A stretch of 64,000 bases of DNA from Rhodoferax potami (lineage in GTDB: Bacteria; Pseudomonadota; Gammaproteobacteria; Burkholderiales; Burkholderiaceae_C). Each line of letters begins with the position of its first letter. The stretch's first letter is position 1. Below are positions 28,897 to 39,228 of this stretch, in pieces. Location of the stretch: contig NZ_JAVBIK010000001.1 in the NCBI RefSeq assembly GCF_032193805.1, forward strand, positions 1,164,033 to 1,228,032. The letters run 5' to 3'. A program made the translations under genes and the position numbers. The notes below the pieces were generated by a model that had not been told where the DNA came from, did no database searches, and saw only the letters and a list, made by a program, of their open reading frames with translations.

Positions 28897-29892
28897 TTAG
28901 AACGCCTTCATCAAACGGATACGGTACTCGTTACCGTTAACAGCGGTGTTGTTGTAGGTGCCGTAGCTTGCGTTCAATGTTGTCAACTTGCTCAGCTTGT
29001 AGTCAACGCCAACTGCAGTAGCAGTCAAAGCGTCAACAGAAGCGTTGAAGTATGTTGCGTCAGCAGTCACTGCGGAACGGTTGGAGTGGATCAAACCAAC
29101 GGTAGCGGCAGAGCTCACAGGAGCAGCCAAGCTTACGGTGAACTTGTTAGGCGCGTTGTGGTTAGATGTTTCCACACCAGCACCAACCTTGACAGCACCA
29201 AAGTCGTAGCTACCAGTCAGACGTGTTGTTGTCAGACCGTCGTGGAATTTAGCTGCAGTAAATGCTGCGCCAGTGACAGCTACTTGAGCTTGACGAACTT
29301 CCAAACCGAGGGCCAAGGGGCCTGCAGCGTAGTCAGCGGCCAATGTGTAGAAGGTGGCATTGTTAGATGCAGCTGCACCGGATCCAGCACCAGCACCAAC
29401 TTCGTTGTAGCTGGCAGACACAGTCACAGGACCGAGAGGCACAGCAACACCAGCGGTGTCAACGTTCACGCAGCTGTCGTCCAAGCTGAACTTGCCAGCG
29501 GCCAAAGGAGTGGAAGTGCCATCATGGCCGGTGGCCAAGGACACGGGAGCGCCAGCGACGTTGTCAATACGGCTGCACTTTTCAATGCTGCCAAATGTGT
29601 AAGCAGCAGCGCGTGTGCTCAGAACCAAGGATGCGTCACGTGCTGTGATGCCAGTGTCGCGGCCGCGGGAAACAAAAGCAGAGCTCGCAGTGATTTTGGA
29701 ACCGCCACCCAGATCTTCGGTAGCTGCGAAGTTCAGATCACCGTCGGTCATTTGCATGCCGTGGTTAGCAGCGCCGCCTGCAGCGGTTGCGTTCTTTTGG
29801 TAGCTGAAACCCAGTTTACCAGTCAAAGAAACTTGAGCAGAGACTGCACCGGATGCAGCCAAAACGGCGATAGCGATCAGAGTTTTATTCAT
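28897..29892 (-). CDS. Gram-negative porin, first of a tandem pair
   Basis: 331 aa beta-barrel of the Bordetella/Neisseria porin family. It has a signal peptide MNKTLIAIAVLAASGAVSAQ, the N-terminal strand VSLTGKLGFSYQ and a C-terminal strand ending in Phe (EYRIRLMKAF), as required for BAM assembly. It is a close paralogue of the next gene: both share NHGMQMxDGDLNF and the EDLGGGSKITA strand. A Cys pair (C in IEKCSRI and DDSCVNV) is absent from the paralogue and may form a loop disulfide. Confidence 0.9.
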   Translation of the reverse strand: MNKTLIAIAVLAASGAVSAQVSLTGKLGFSYQKNATAAGGAANHGMQMTDGDLNFAATEDLGGGSKITASSAFVSRGRDTGITARDASLVLSTRAAAYTFGSIEKCSRIDNVAGAPVSLATGHDGTSTPLAAGKFSLDDSCVNVDTAGVAVPLGPVTVSASYNEVGAGAGSGAAASNNATFYTLAADYAAGPLALGLEVRQAQVAVTGAAFTAAKFHDGLTTTRLTGSYDFGAVKVGAGVETSNHNAPNKFTVSLAAPVSSAATVGLIHSNRSAVTADATYFNASVDALTATAVGVDYKLSKLTTLNASYGTYNNTAVNGNEYRIRLMKAF

Positions 29893-29981
29893 ATCAAACC
29901 TTTAAAAGTGAATAGTTAATTAAAGCCTAATTTGCTTGCTTTGTATAACAAAGTTAAACCAATTAGCTCAAAAACAACATA

Positions 29982-30003
29982 GTCCAGAACAAATGTTCTG
30001 GAC
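29982..30003 (-). terminator. Hairpin between the two porin genes
   Basis: GTCCAGAAC-N4-GTTCTGGAC, a 9-bp perfect stem. On the minus strand it is followed by TATGTTGTTTTTG, so it probably ends the upstream porin transcript. Confidence 0.65.
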
Positions 30004-30043
30004 CATTTTTTAATCTAAAAAGCGAGATAACTCGCCAAAAAGA

Positions 30044-31018
30044 TTAGAAGGACTTCATCAAACGAATGCGGAATTCGTTGTCTTGGTTAGTGCTAGAGCT
30101 GTAAGTGCTGTAGCTTGCGTTCACGTTCGCTGTTTTGCTCAACATGTAGGTTGCGCCAACAGCAGTACCGGACATACTGTCACGCACAGCCAGAGCCGCA
30201 CCGCCAGTTGTTGTGAATGCTGTAGTCTTCTGTGCTTCCTTCATGCTGTGCACCAGACCAACAGAGAAAGAACCAGACAAAGGAACGTTCAAGCTGAAGT
30301 TTGCTTCAGTGGGCTTGTCATGGTTGTGAACTTGCACGCCAGCGCCGATCACAGCAACGCCCAAGTCGTACGAACCAAACACGCGGGTACGTGTCAAGCC
30401 GTCCAACTGCGTACCAGCAATAGAAGCCGCGGCGTAAGATGTGAAGTCGATAGCAGCCTTCAAAGGACCAGCAGCATAAGCCGCACGGACTGCGTTAGCT
30501 TGGACGTTGCCCGCGCCACCACCAGCTGTACCAATGGAGTCAGAGTACGCCACAGACAACAGCACAGGGCCAACTGGCAGAGCATAAGAAACGAAATCAA
30601 CGTTTGCAGGGGCTTGGATCAAACCAGAACCGTCAGACTTGCCGTTATCGTGGCCAGTTGCCAAAGACACAGGAGCGCCGGCTGTATTCAAAATAGTGTT
30701 GGGAGATTCAATGGAGCCCATGGAGATGGCACCCACAGAAGTCACCAATGTCAAAGATGCGTCACGTGCATCGATGCCTGTGTCGCGACCGCGAGATTTG
30801 AACGCAGAAGCTGCAGTAATTTTGCTACCGCCACCCAGATCTTCGACAGCTGTGAAGTTCAGATCACCATCAGCCATTTGCATGCCGTGGTTAGCCGCAC
30901 CACCGCCAACAACCGCATTTTTTTGGTAGCTGAAACCCAGCTTACCGGACACGGTAACTTGAGCAAAAGAAGCGCCGGAAGCGGCCAGTACGGCCAAAGC
31001 GATCAAAGTCTTTTTCAT
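30044..31018 (-). CDS. Gram-negative porin, second of a tandem pair
   Basis: 324 aa from ATG 31018 (GGAG upstream). Signal peptide MKKTLIALAVLAASGASFAQ, then VTVSGKLGFSYQ; the C-terminus EFRIRLMKSF ends in Phe. N-terminal strands are nearly identical to the neighbouring porin, while middle loops differ, as expected for surface-exposed loops. Divergent from coq7. General solute diffusion is likely; specificity is unknown. Confidence 0.92.
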   Translation of the reverse strand: MKKTLIALAVLAASGASFAQVTVSGKLGFSYQKNAVVGGGAANHGMQMADGDLNFTAVEDLGGGSKITAASAFKSRGRDTGIDARDASLTLVTSVGAISMGSIESPNTILNTAGAPVSLATGHDNGKSDGSGLIQAPANVDFVSYALPVGPVLLSVAYSDSIGTAGGGAGNVQANAVRAAYAAGPLKAAIDFTSYAAASIAGTQLDGLTRTRVFGSYDLGVAVIGAGVQVHNHDKPTEANFSLNVPLSGSFSVGLVHSMKEAQKTTAFTTTGGAALAVRDSMSGTAVGATYMLSKTANVNASYSTYSSSTNQDNEFRIRLMKSF

Positions 31019-31271
31019 TCGAAATACTCCAAGGTTAAACATAGAGCTCCGGACCGATTGTTCGGAGCTCCGGGCCAACCTCCTTGTTCAGGAAGTTGAA
31101 GCTATTGCACCAGACCGATTCGGCTTTGGCAAAGAAAAGCGATAAAAAGGACGGATTCCACCGAATCACCGTTGTGGGCTCGCAACAAGGGCTTTTACCC
31201 TTGTCAAGGGCTTTTTTCTATATTCCCGATAGACTGGAACCTCGCTTTGACGCGAAAACTCGAGCATTTGT

Positions 31272-31889
31272 ATGGATTCCCTTTTAAACGCCGCCGATAC
31301 CGCCCTGCGCACTCTGTTCGCTACCCCACACGCGTCCCAAGCGTCTCCTGCCGCGCCTGACCCTAAAGCAGAGTTGAGCGATGCCGACAGAAAGAAGTCT
31401 GCGGGTCTGATGCGGGTGAATCATGTGGGGGAAGTCTGCGCGCAGGCTCTTTACACCGCACAAGCGCTGACAACCCCTAACAAAGGCTTGCGTGAGCATT
31501 TCACCAAGGCCTGCATTGAAGAGACTGATCATTTAGCGTGGACCGCGCAGCGCTTGGATGCCTTGGGTTCACGTCCGTCCTTGTTAAATCCCCTCTGGTA
31601 CGCAGGCGCCTTCGGTTTGGGGCTTCTGGCGGGGCGTATGGGCGACAAATGGAGTCTGGGCTTTGTCGTTGAAACGGAGCGACAAGTCGGCGCCCACCTT
31701 GAGGGCCATCTGTCGACGCTACCGGAGGGCGACCATGAATCCAGAGCCATCGTGGCGCAAATGCAGCGGGATGAGTTGCGCCATGCGGATGACGCAACCG
31801 CTGCCGGGGCTGCGGAGCTGCCCCGCCCAGTGAAAGAACTCATGCGCGCCGCCGCCAAAGTCATGACCACGGTGGCAGAACGCATTTGA
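31272..31889 (+). CDS. coq7: Demethoxyubiquinone hydroxylase Coq7
   Basis: 205 aa di-iron enzyme that hydroxylates demethoxyubiquinone in ubiquinone synthesis. Ligands are visible: E54 (NHVGEV), E84-T-D-H87, E136 (VETERQ) and E168-L-R-H171. Membrane-binding helices lie around [14 protein letters not shown]. It is flanked by unrelated genes; its stop is 10 nt from that of the convergent pectate lyase remnant. Confidence 0.95.
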   Translation: MDSLLNAADTALRTLFATPHASQASPAAPDPKAELSDADRKKSAGLMRVNHVGEVCAQALYTAQALTTPNKGLREHFTKACIEETDHLAWTAQRLDALGSRPSLLNPLWYAGAFGLGLLAGRMGDKWSLGFVVETERQVGAHLEGHLSTLPEGDHESRAIVAQMQRDELRHADDATAAGAAELPRPVKELMRAAAKVMTTVAERI

Positions 31890-31898
31890 TCAGTGGCT

Positions 31899-33460
31899 CT
31901 AGCGGGCAGCCACCTTGTTACGGGCCAACCATGCCGGGTACTCTTTGGTGAGTAGTTCGGTTGCAGCGCTGGTGCACCAGTTGTACTTCACCCGACGCTC
32001 GTAACTCACATCGGCATACGCCGCTTTCTTGACACCGTCTCGAGATGTGAACAGTGAACGCCCTGAATCGGGGTCATAAAACCGCGCCCAGAGGGGCGGT
32101 GCGCTAGCGTCTGCCACCACTCGGCGGTCAAAACCGAACTCCAGCGTCTTGTCATTCACCTGGACTAGCTTAATGCCTGAGACTTTGGCCGCATCAAACC
32201 ATGCCATGCCACTTTGGATAGCGTCCACCGCCTCAGAAGACGGCTGCGGCAATGACATCAAAAAGCGAAACACATTGACGCTCTCATCCCCACTGATAGA
32301 GGGCAACTCAAAGGCGCGCGCCATGGCGGGCTTCAGGGACACCTCGTCGTACTGGGCAGCCCACCCCGTTTTTTGCCATCAATCCGGATTTGGCTGGCCA
32401 GAATCAACTATAGACCTTTGTTATAGGCCTCACGGGCTTTCGCTACGCGTGCGGCATCCACAAACGCCATCTCCGACTTTCTCTCGGCCACATCCCGCAA
32501 AATTTCCAACACGTTGGCGATCGCGTCATCATTGAACGTGATGCGCGCCTTGTAGCCTTGTGGTTGTGGCCAGAATTGTTGCCAGCCGCCACTCGGGTGC
32601 TGCGCCACTAATAGATAGTCCAAGCCCCGTAAAAATGACTCTTTGTGGCTGGACTTGCCGACGGCCGCATGCACTTTAGCCAAAGCAACCAGCTGTTTGG
32701 TCGTGGAATCGTTGTCGATCGTGGATTTGCTGCGAAACCCGGTCAGAGCCTCTTTGTTCAATGGCGTCAAAAGACTGACCGTCTTTTCCAGCTTGGGCCA
32801 CCCACCATCCGGATTTTGGTAGCCCACAATGACATCGGCCATGCGGACGCCATCTTCAGATCTGTAGAACCCCGCCTTTTGGGACAGCAGGGTCTCTTCC
32901 GTCACCGGACCACCCCGCGCAAAGTCAGCCAGTTTGACGCCCGCGGGCAGGACAAAGGCACCGGTAAGCCGCTGGCGGGTTTTGTCCCACTTCACGAAGG
33001 CGCCCATGGCTTCCCACACGGAGCTCACGGGCACCCAGGCACTTCCATTGCGCTCTTCCACTGCAGCCTCGAGGACTACAGGCGCCCCATTGACGGTGGC
33101 ATTACGTTGCCCGACGGACGCCAGCAAAGTCTTGTCTCCAAGGGTCAGCTGGACCCGCCCCTCAGTCACCGAGTAGCGGTATTGCCCACCCAGATACGGG
33201 ACGATGTCGCCCAAGGGCGCCATCACCAGCGTGCCATTGCGCAACTCCGGCCGGGTATACAAGCCCTCTTCCAGCTCTTGATAAGCGCCATCCACAGAAA
33301 AGTTAGGTTCGCCCATGATCAGGGCGACTGTCTTAAGTAGCTGCGGGGACCGCGCCGGAACAGCAGATGCCCCTGTGGGCATGACCGAGCTGCATGCCGT
33401 CAGGCTCGCTACGCCGATGAGCGCAGACGCTGTAGAAACTACGCAAAAACTTCCGGACAT
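31899..33460 (-). pseudogene. Pectate lyase (PL10-type) with N-terminal stalk domain, doubly disrupted
   Basis: From ATG 33460: lipobox SLTAC, a copper-amine-oxidase-like stalk (FSVDGAYQELEEGLYTRPELRNG) to ~165, then a family-10 polysaccharide lyase (IVGYQNPDGGWPKLEK, DNDSTTKQLVALAKV, QHPSGGWQQFWPQ, ITFNDDAIANVLEIL). An in-frame TAG at 32408-32410 stops it after YNKGL. The frame goes on (LILASQIRIDGKK) until a one-base loss in a run of six T (+ strand, 32369-32374), after which the other frame gives GWAAQYDEVSLKP ... and a normal C-terminus (stop 31899). Two independent lesions point to a true pseudogene. Confidence 0.88.
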
Positions 33461-33535
33461 ATCTCGGATCTCGCGACAAGTCGTCAGACGACTATTGAGA
33501 AAATCCGATTACCTAGCGCTTTTACGCAAAAGTCA

Positions 33536-33985
33536 TCAGGCCTCTATAAGGTCAAACCCTGTAGTGATCTCTGCTGTTTTGGCCAGCATGATGCTGGCTG
33601 AGCAGTACTTGTCGTGGCTCATGGCAATGGCGCGCTCCACCGCGCTGGCAGGGATTCCCTTGCCGGTCACGGTGAATTGCATGTGGATTTTGGTGAACAC
33701 CTTAGGGTCTGTTTCGGCGCGCTCGGCGGTCAGCTTCACGGTGCAGCCCTGCACATCGTGGCGGCCGCGCTTAAGAATGAGCACCACGTCATAGGCGGTG
33801 CAACCACCGGTACCTGCCAGCACGGTTTCCAAGGGGCGTGGCGCCAAGTTCTGGCCGCCGTTTTCGGGCTTGGCCGCATCGGGGGCACCATCCATCATCA
33901 ATGTGTGACCGCTACCGGTCTCGGCCACAAAGCCCATGCCTGAGCGGGTATTGAGGCCGCCGGTCCAACTTACGGTGCATTCCAT
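33536..33985 (-). CDS. OsmC-family peroxidase-like protein
   Basis: 149 aa. It carries the two conserved reactive cysteines of the family, in GTGGCTAYDVV and SHDKYCSAS, and the PRPLETVLAG motif. OsmC/Ohr proteins reduce organic hydroperoxides; this one resembles the YhfA branch, whose physiological role is uncertain. It diverges from ilvA with 115 bp between starts. Confidence 0.88.
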   Translation of the reverse strand: MECTVSWTGGLNTRSGMGFVAETGSGHTLMMDGAPDAAKPENGGQNLAPRPLETVLAGTGGCTAYDVVLILKRGRHDVQGCTVKLTAERAETDPKVFTKIHMQFTVTGKGIPASAVERAIAMSHDKYCSASIMLAKTAEITTGFDLIEA

Positions 33986-34100
33986 GGTGTGTTTCCTGTC
34001 TAAGCCCCGCGCGGAGCTGTTCTCTACATCGTTACAATGCCATGAATCGCTCCGCGCGGAGCGCCATGACTGCCTATCTCACCCACCGGAGTGTAGCCCT

Positions 34101-35733
<1,633 letters not shown>

Positions 35734-35735
<2 letters not shown>

Positions 35736-35777
35736 TAGCTACCCGCACATACGGGATGCGGGCTAGGGCGCTTTTTT
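35734..35777 (+). repeat. Dispersed GATAGC element, copy 5 (between ilvA and gspC)
   Basis: GATAGCTACCCGCACA, then GCGGGCTAGGGCGC and T6. The left end provides the ilvA stop (TGA) and the right half encodes the gspC C-terminus and its TAG. The T6 run could also aid termination. Confidence 0.8.
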
Positions 35778-36230
35778 GGCAGTAGCGGGCAGCGCCAGCG
35801 GGGGCAAGCTCAACTCCAGCTCAGCCCCTTGACGCCCGATCGTCACTGTGCGGCCGGACACACGGGTCAGTTGCCAGCCGCTGGCCAATTCAGCCCCGAG
35901 TGCAAATGGCTTGGCAGGTTTGTTGTCAATCGCGATCAAGGCCGCGCCCGCACGATCGCCACCCAGCACCCCTTGCAGCACAAACCGCGATGCCTCTGCC
36001 GCAGGGGCCGCCACCACTGCAGGCTGGGCCGCACCCTCGGGTGCAGCGCCCAAACCACGCGCAACAGCACTCACGTCCAAAGCCTGCTCTGCGGGCTCCG
36101 CTACCCCGGCCATTGCCTGTTGTGCGGGCAAGCGCCAATGCAAGCCCCAATAGACAGCGCTCAATGCTGCCAAAGTGGACAACAACAAAGCCGCCATACG
36201 AGGAGGCCACACAGAAGCGGGATAAGGCAT
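35763..36230 (-). CDS. gspC: Type II secretion system inner-membrane protein GspC (short form)
   Basis: 155 aa. One membrane helix (MAALLLSTLAALSAVYWGLHW) is followed by a Pro/Ala linker and a homology-region domain (FVLQGVLGGDRAGAALIAIDNKPAKPFALGAEL and RTVTIGRQGAELEL). GspC connects the inner-membrane platform to the secretin. No PDZ or coiled-coil domain follows. It is on the minus strand, divergent from gspG. ATG 36230 is assumed; GTG 36275 is also in frame and neither has a good ribosome site. The C-terminus lies in repeat copy 5. Confidence 0.8.
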   Translation of the reverse strand: MPYPASVWPPRMAALLLSTLAALSAVYWGLHWRLPAQQAMAGVAEPAEQALDVSAVARGLGAAPEGAAQPAVVAAPAAEASRFVLQGVLGGDRAGAALIAIDNKPAKPFALGAELASGWQLTRVSGRTVTIGRQGAELELSLPPLALPATAKKAP

Positions 36231-36296
36231 AGGCGCATTATGATTGACCGAGACGCCTACCGACACCCCCTCCACCTTGCTGACCAGAAGTTCCTT

Positions 36297-36728
36297 ATGA
36301 GCCTACACATCCGTTTGTACCGCGCAGCACAACGCGGCTTTACCTTGATCGAGCTGATGGTCGTGCTGGTCATCATTGGCGTGCTTGCAGCCTTGATTGT
36401 TCCGAACGTGCTGGACCGCGCCGATGACGCCCGGGTCACCGCCGCCAAAACCGACATTGCCAACCTCACCCAGGCGCTCAAGCTCTACAAACTCGACAAC
36501 CAGCGCTTTCCTTCTGCCGAGCAGGGCCTGCAGGCACTGGTTACTAAGCCCACTGTCGGTGTCATTCCGGCCAACTGGCGCCCGTACATTGACAAACTGC
36601 CGATGGATCCCTGGAACCGGGCCTACCTCTATATCAACCCCGGCCTGAAGGGCGAGGTCGATGTGATGTCCTTCGGCGCGGATGGCCAAGCCGGCGGCGA
36701 TGGCAAAGATGCCGACATCAACAACTAG
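36297..36728 (+). CDS. gspG: Type II secretion major pseudopilin GspG
   Basis: 143 aa. Prepilin cleavage site RG14/FTLIE with Glu at +5, then a hydrophobic helix. C-terminal calcium-loop region (DPWNRAYLYINPGLKGEVDVMSFGADG) is typical of GspG. It builds the periplasmic pseudopilus. First of a ten-gene + strand run. Confidence 0.95.
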   Translation: MSLHIRLYRAAQRGFTLIELMVVLVIIGVLAALIVPNVLDRADDARVTAAKTDIANLTQALKLYKLDNQRFPSAEQGLQALVTKPTVGVIPANWRPYIDKLPMDPWNRAYLYINPGLKGEVDVMSFGADGQAGGDGKDADINN

Positions 36729-37200
36729 TCTCGCATCCAGTCCTGCAAGACCACGCACCCGGTCGCGTGGCTTTACGTTGTTGGAGTTGATGATTGTGGT
36801 GGCCATCACCGGAATGGCCTCCGCTGCAGTCGCATTCGCCCTGCGGGACAGCACCCAGACCCAGCTCGACCGTGAGGCTCAGCGCCTGGTCGCACTTCTC
36901 GAAGCGGCACGGGCCGAATCCCGCGCCACCGGAGTCAGCTTGCAGTGGCGGGCCACGCCCGGCGGTTTCGAGTTCACCGATGGCATCAAACCCCGGCCCC
37001 AGCGCTGGGACCCCACCACCCTGCAGGCCCGCAGTGAAACACCGGTTGTCCTGGGCCCCGAGCCTGTCATAGGCCCGCAAACCATTCGCCTGAGCAACAG
37101 CGACGCTGCAGGGCCCAGCCGGTGGGTGACCACCGATGGCCTTCGGGCCTTTGAGGTGCGCAACGCGGCGCCCGCAGGACCAACGGGGGCCGCACCATGA
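36709..37200 (+). CDS. gspH: Type II secretion minor pseudopilin GspH
   Basis: 163 aa from ATG 36709, which overlaps the end of gspG by 20 nt. Prepilin motif SRG/FTLLELMIVV. The rest is a typical GspH globular domain (AQRLVALLEAARAESRATGVSLQW). Start is inferred, since the leader before the prepilin motif is long (~20 residues) and other starts are possible. Confidence 0.9.
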   Translation: MPTSTTSLASSPARPRTRSRGFTLLELMIVVAITGMASAAVAFALRDSTQTQLDREAQRLVALLEAARAESRATGVSLQWRATPGGFEFTDGIKPRPQRWDPTTLQARSETPVVLGPEPVIGPQTIRLSNSDAAGPSRWVTTDGLRAFEVRNAAPAGPTGAAP

Positions 37201-37571
37201 TGTGGCACCGCCGGCGGCATGGCACACAAGGTTTTACCCTGATAGAGGTGTTGGTTGCGCTGGCCATTGTGGCTGTCACGCTCATCGCAGGGCTGCGCGC
37301 CAGCGCCACCATGACCCGGAGTACCGAGCGCCAGAGCAGCCGGGTGCTGGCCCAGCTCTGTGCTGAAAATGCGCTGGTGCAATACCGCCTGAGCGGTCAG
37401 CTCCCGGATGTGAGCGACAGCACCCAAGAGTGCGCGCAAGCGGGCCAATCTTTCGAATTGCGGCTCCTGGTGCAGTCCACACCCAACCCGAACTTTCGCC
37501 GGGTCGAAGCGCGGGTAGCCAAAGACGGCGCCCCCCTGCTCCAGCTCAGCACCGTGTTGGGGCGCTACTGA
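37197..37571 (+). CDS. gspI: Type II secretion minor pseudopilin GspI
   Basis: 124 aa. Prepilin site TQG/FTLIEVLVALAIV. The C-terminal region (CAENALVQYRLSGQLPDVSDS) fits GspI. The ATGATG start overlaps the gspH stop; ATG 37200 is the alternative. Confidence 0.93.
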   Translation: MMWHRRRHGTQGFTLIEVLVALAIVAVTLIAGLRASATMTRSTERQSSRVLAQLCAENALVQYRLSGQLPDVSDSTQECAQAGQSFELRLLVQSTPNPNFRRVEARVAKDGAPLLQLSTVLGRY

Positions 37572-38263
37572 TGCAACACCAATACCGCAGCACCGGAAGC
37601 GCTGGCTTCACCCTGATCGAACTCCTGGTAGCGCTCGCCGTCATGGCGCTCATGACCACCATGGGGTGGCAAGCCCTCGCGGGCATGCAAAGTGCCATGG
37701 AGGGCAACCGCAGCCACAACGATGCGGTACTCACCACCGAGGCGGGCCTGAACCAGTGGACCGCCGATCTCGACGCCATGCAAGAGATCCCCCAAACCCG
37801 CAGCCTTGACTGGGACGGCCGGGCCCTGCGCCTGACCCGCCGCAGCGCCCAACAAGGCGATGGCGCTTATGTGGTGGCCTGGACACGGGCAGAACGCGCA
37901 GAGCGGGCCGTTTGGCTGCGTTGGCAGTCAGGCCCTGTCAGCACCCGCGAAAGCTGGCAGGCTGCCTGGGGCGCAGCGGCTGCATGGGCCCAAGGCGCAC
38001 AAGCGAGCACCGTCAATGCACTTGCGGGCAACGCCAGCAGCATCCGCCCGGCAGAGGTCAGCATCACCGCCCTGTCTGCATGGCAACTGTTTTACTACCG
38101 CGGAGGCGCCTGGAGCAACCCCCTCTCCAGCGCCGGTGCACAGAACGCTGCAGCCCTGCCCGACGGGATACGCCTTGTCTTGACGCTGGACGCTCCCCAC
38201 CCCTTGGCCGGCACGATCGTGCGGGATTGGGCCCGCCCAACCCTTTTAGGAGCCACTCCGTGA
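37571..38263 (+). CDS. gspJ: Type II secretion minor pseudopilin GspJ
   Basis: 230 aa. The start overlaps the gspI stop by one base (TGATG). Prepilin site SAG/FTLIELLVALAVMALM. GspJ features follow (QWTADLDAMQEIP, WDGRALRLTRR). Forms the pseudopilus tip with GspI and GspK. Confidence 0.93.
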   Translation: MQHQYRSTGSAGFTLIELLVALAVMALMTTMGWQALAGMQSAMEGNRSHNDAVLTTEAGLNQWTADLDAMQEIPQTRSLDWDGRALRLTRRSAQQGDGAYVVAWTRAERAERAVWLRWQSGPVSTRESWQAAWGAAAAWAQGAQASTVNALAGNASSIRPAEVSITALSAWQLFYYRGGAWSNPLSSAGAQNAAALPDGIRLVLTLDAPHPLAGTIVRDWARPTLLGATP

Positions 38264-39228
38264 AAGTCCAGCGCGGCGCGGCCATCCTGACGGCCTTGTT
38301 ACTCATGGCGCTGGTTGCCACGCTCAGCACCGCAGCGCTCTGGCAACAAGCGCGCGCCTATGACCTCGAAGCGGCAGAGCGGGCCCGTGTGCAAGCAAAT
38401 TGGGTGCTGCAGGGCACCACCGATTGGGCGCGCCTGATTCTGCGGGAAGACGCCCGCTCCGGCACGGTTGACCATCTGGGCGAACCCTGGGCCATCACCC
38501 TGCAAGAGGCCCGGCTCAACACGTTCTTGGCCAACGGTTCCGCTAACGCAGAAGACTTACCCACCGACGTTCTGCAAAACGCCTACCTCTCCGGCAATAT
38601 CAACGACTTGCAGGCACGCCTGAACGTCACCAACCTGATGCTGGACCAGCAGGTCCACGAGCCGACACGCAACGCGTTTATCCGGCTGTTTGACCTGCTC
38701 AAGCTCCCGCCGGCCGAATTGCAGCTGTTGATCAACAATTTGCAAGCCGGCCTGGAGCCCCCAAAAGCCGGCCAGGAAAGGGCCTCGAGCCCCGGCAACA
38801 CCCCCTTGCTGCCGCGCAACCTCGACCAACTGGCATGGCTGGGCGTCTCGCAGCGCAGTCTGGCCCAATTGCGGCCTTATGTCGTGGTCCTCCCGGACCG
38901 CAGCACGGTCAATATCAACACGGCGACGGCGCTGGTGCTCCAAGCCATCATTCCCGGAATGGACGGGGCCAGCGCCCAACGCTTCATCGACAGCCGGGCA
39001 AAAAGCCCGCTGCGGAGCATGGGCGATGCGCCTGCCGCATCGGGCTTGCCGCAATCGGCCTTCCAAGACAACTTGGTCAGTGTGAATTCACGATTCTTTG
39101 AGGTCCGCGCCCGCCTGCGGATCGGCACGCTCACGACCCAGGAGCGCACCGCCGTGCTGCGCGAAGGTTTGCAGGTGAAATCTCTTTGGAAAGAACGCGA
39201 GGCACCGCAAGATGCCTCCGTACAATGA
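38260..39228 (+). CDS. gspK: Type II secretion minor pseudopilin GspK
   Basis: 322 aa from GTG 38260 (GTGA overlap with gspJ). The prepilin leader is short and the motif is RGAAILTALLLMALV, with no Glu at +5, which is normal for GspK. It caps the pseudopilus tip. The helical insert includes VNINTATALVLQAIIPGMDG, a helix-hairpin-helix-like motif common in this family. Confidence 0.9.
   Translation: MKVQRGAAILTALLLMALVATLSTAALWQQARAYDLEAAERARVQANWVLQGTTDWARLILREDARSGTVDHLGEPWAITLQEARLNTFLANGSANAEDLPTDVLQNAYLSGNINDLQARLNVTNLMLDQQVHEPTRNAFIRLFDLLKLPPAELQLLINNLQAGLEPPKAGQERASSPGNTPLLPRNLDQLAWLGVSQRSLAQLRPYVVVLPDRSTVNINTATALVLQAIIPGMDGASAQRFIDSRAKSPLRSMGDAPAASGLPQSAFQDNLVSVNSRFFEVRARLRIGTLTTQERTAVLREGLQVKSLWKEREAPQDASVQ

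Noticed and set aside
33505..33545. TGATGACTTTTGCG...AAGCGCTAGG at the osmC stop as a tenth copy
   Set aside because: Too short and too diverged to separate from chance; worth scoring with a profile.
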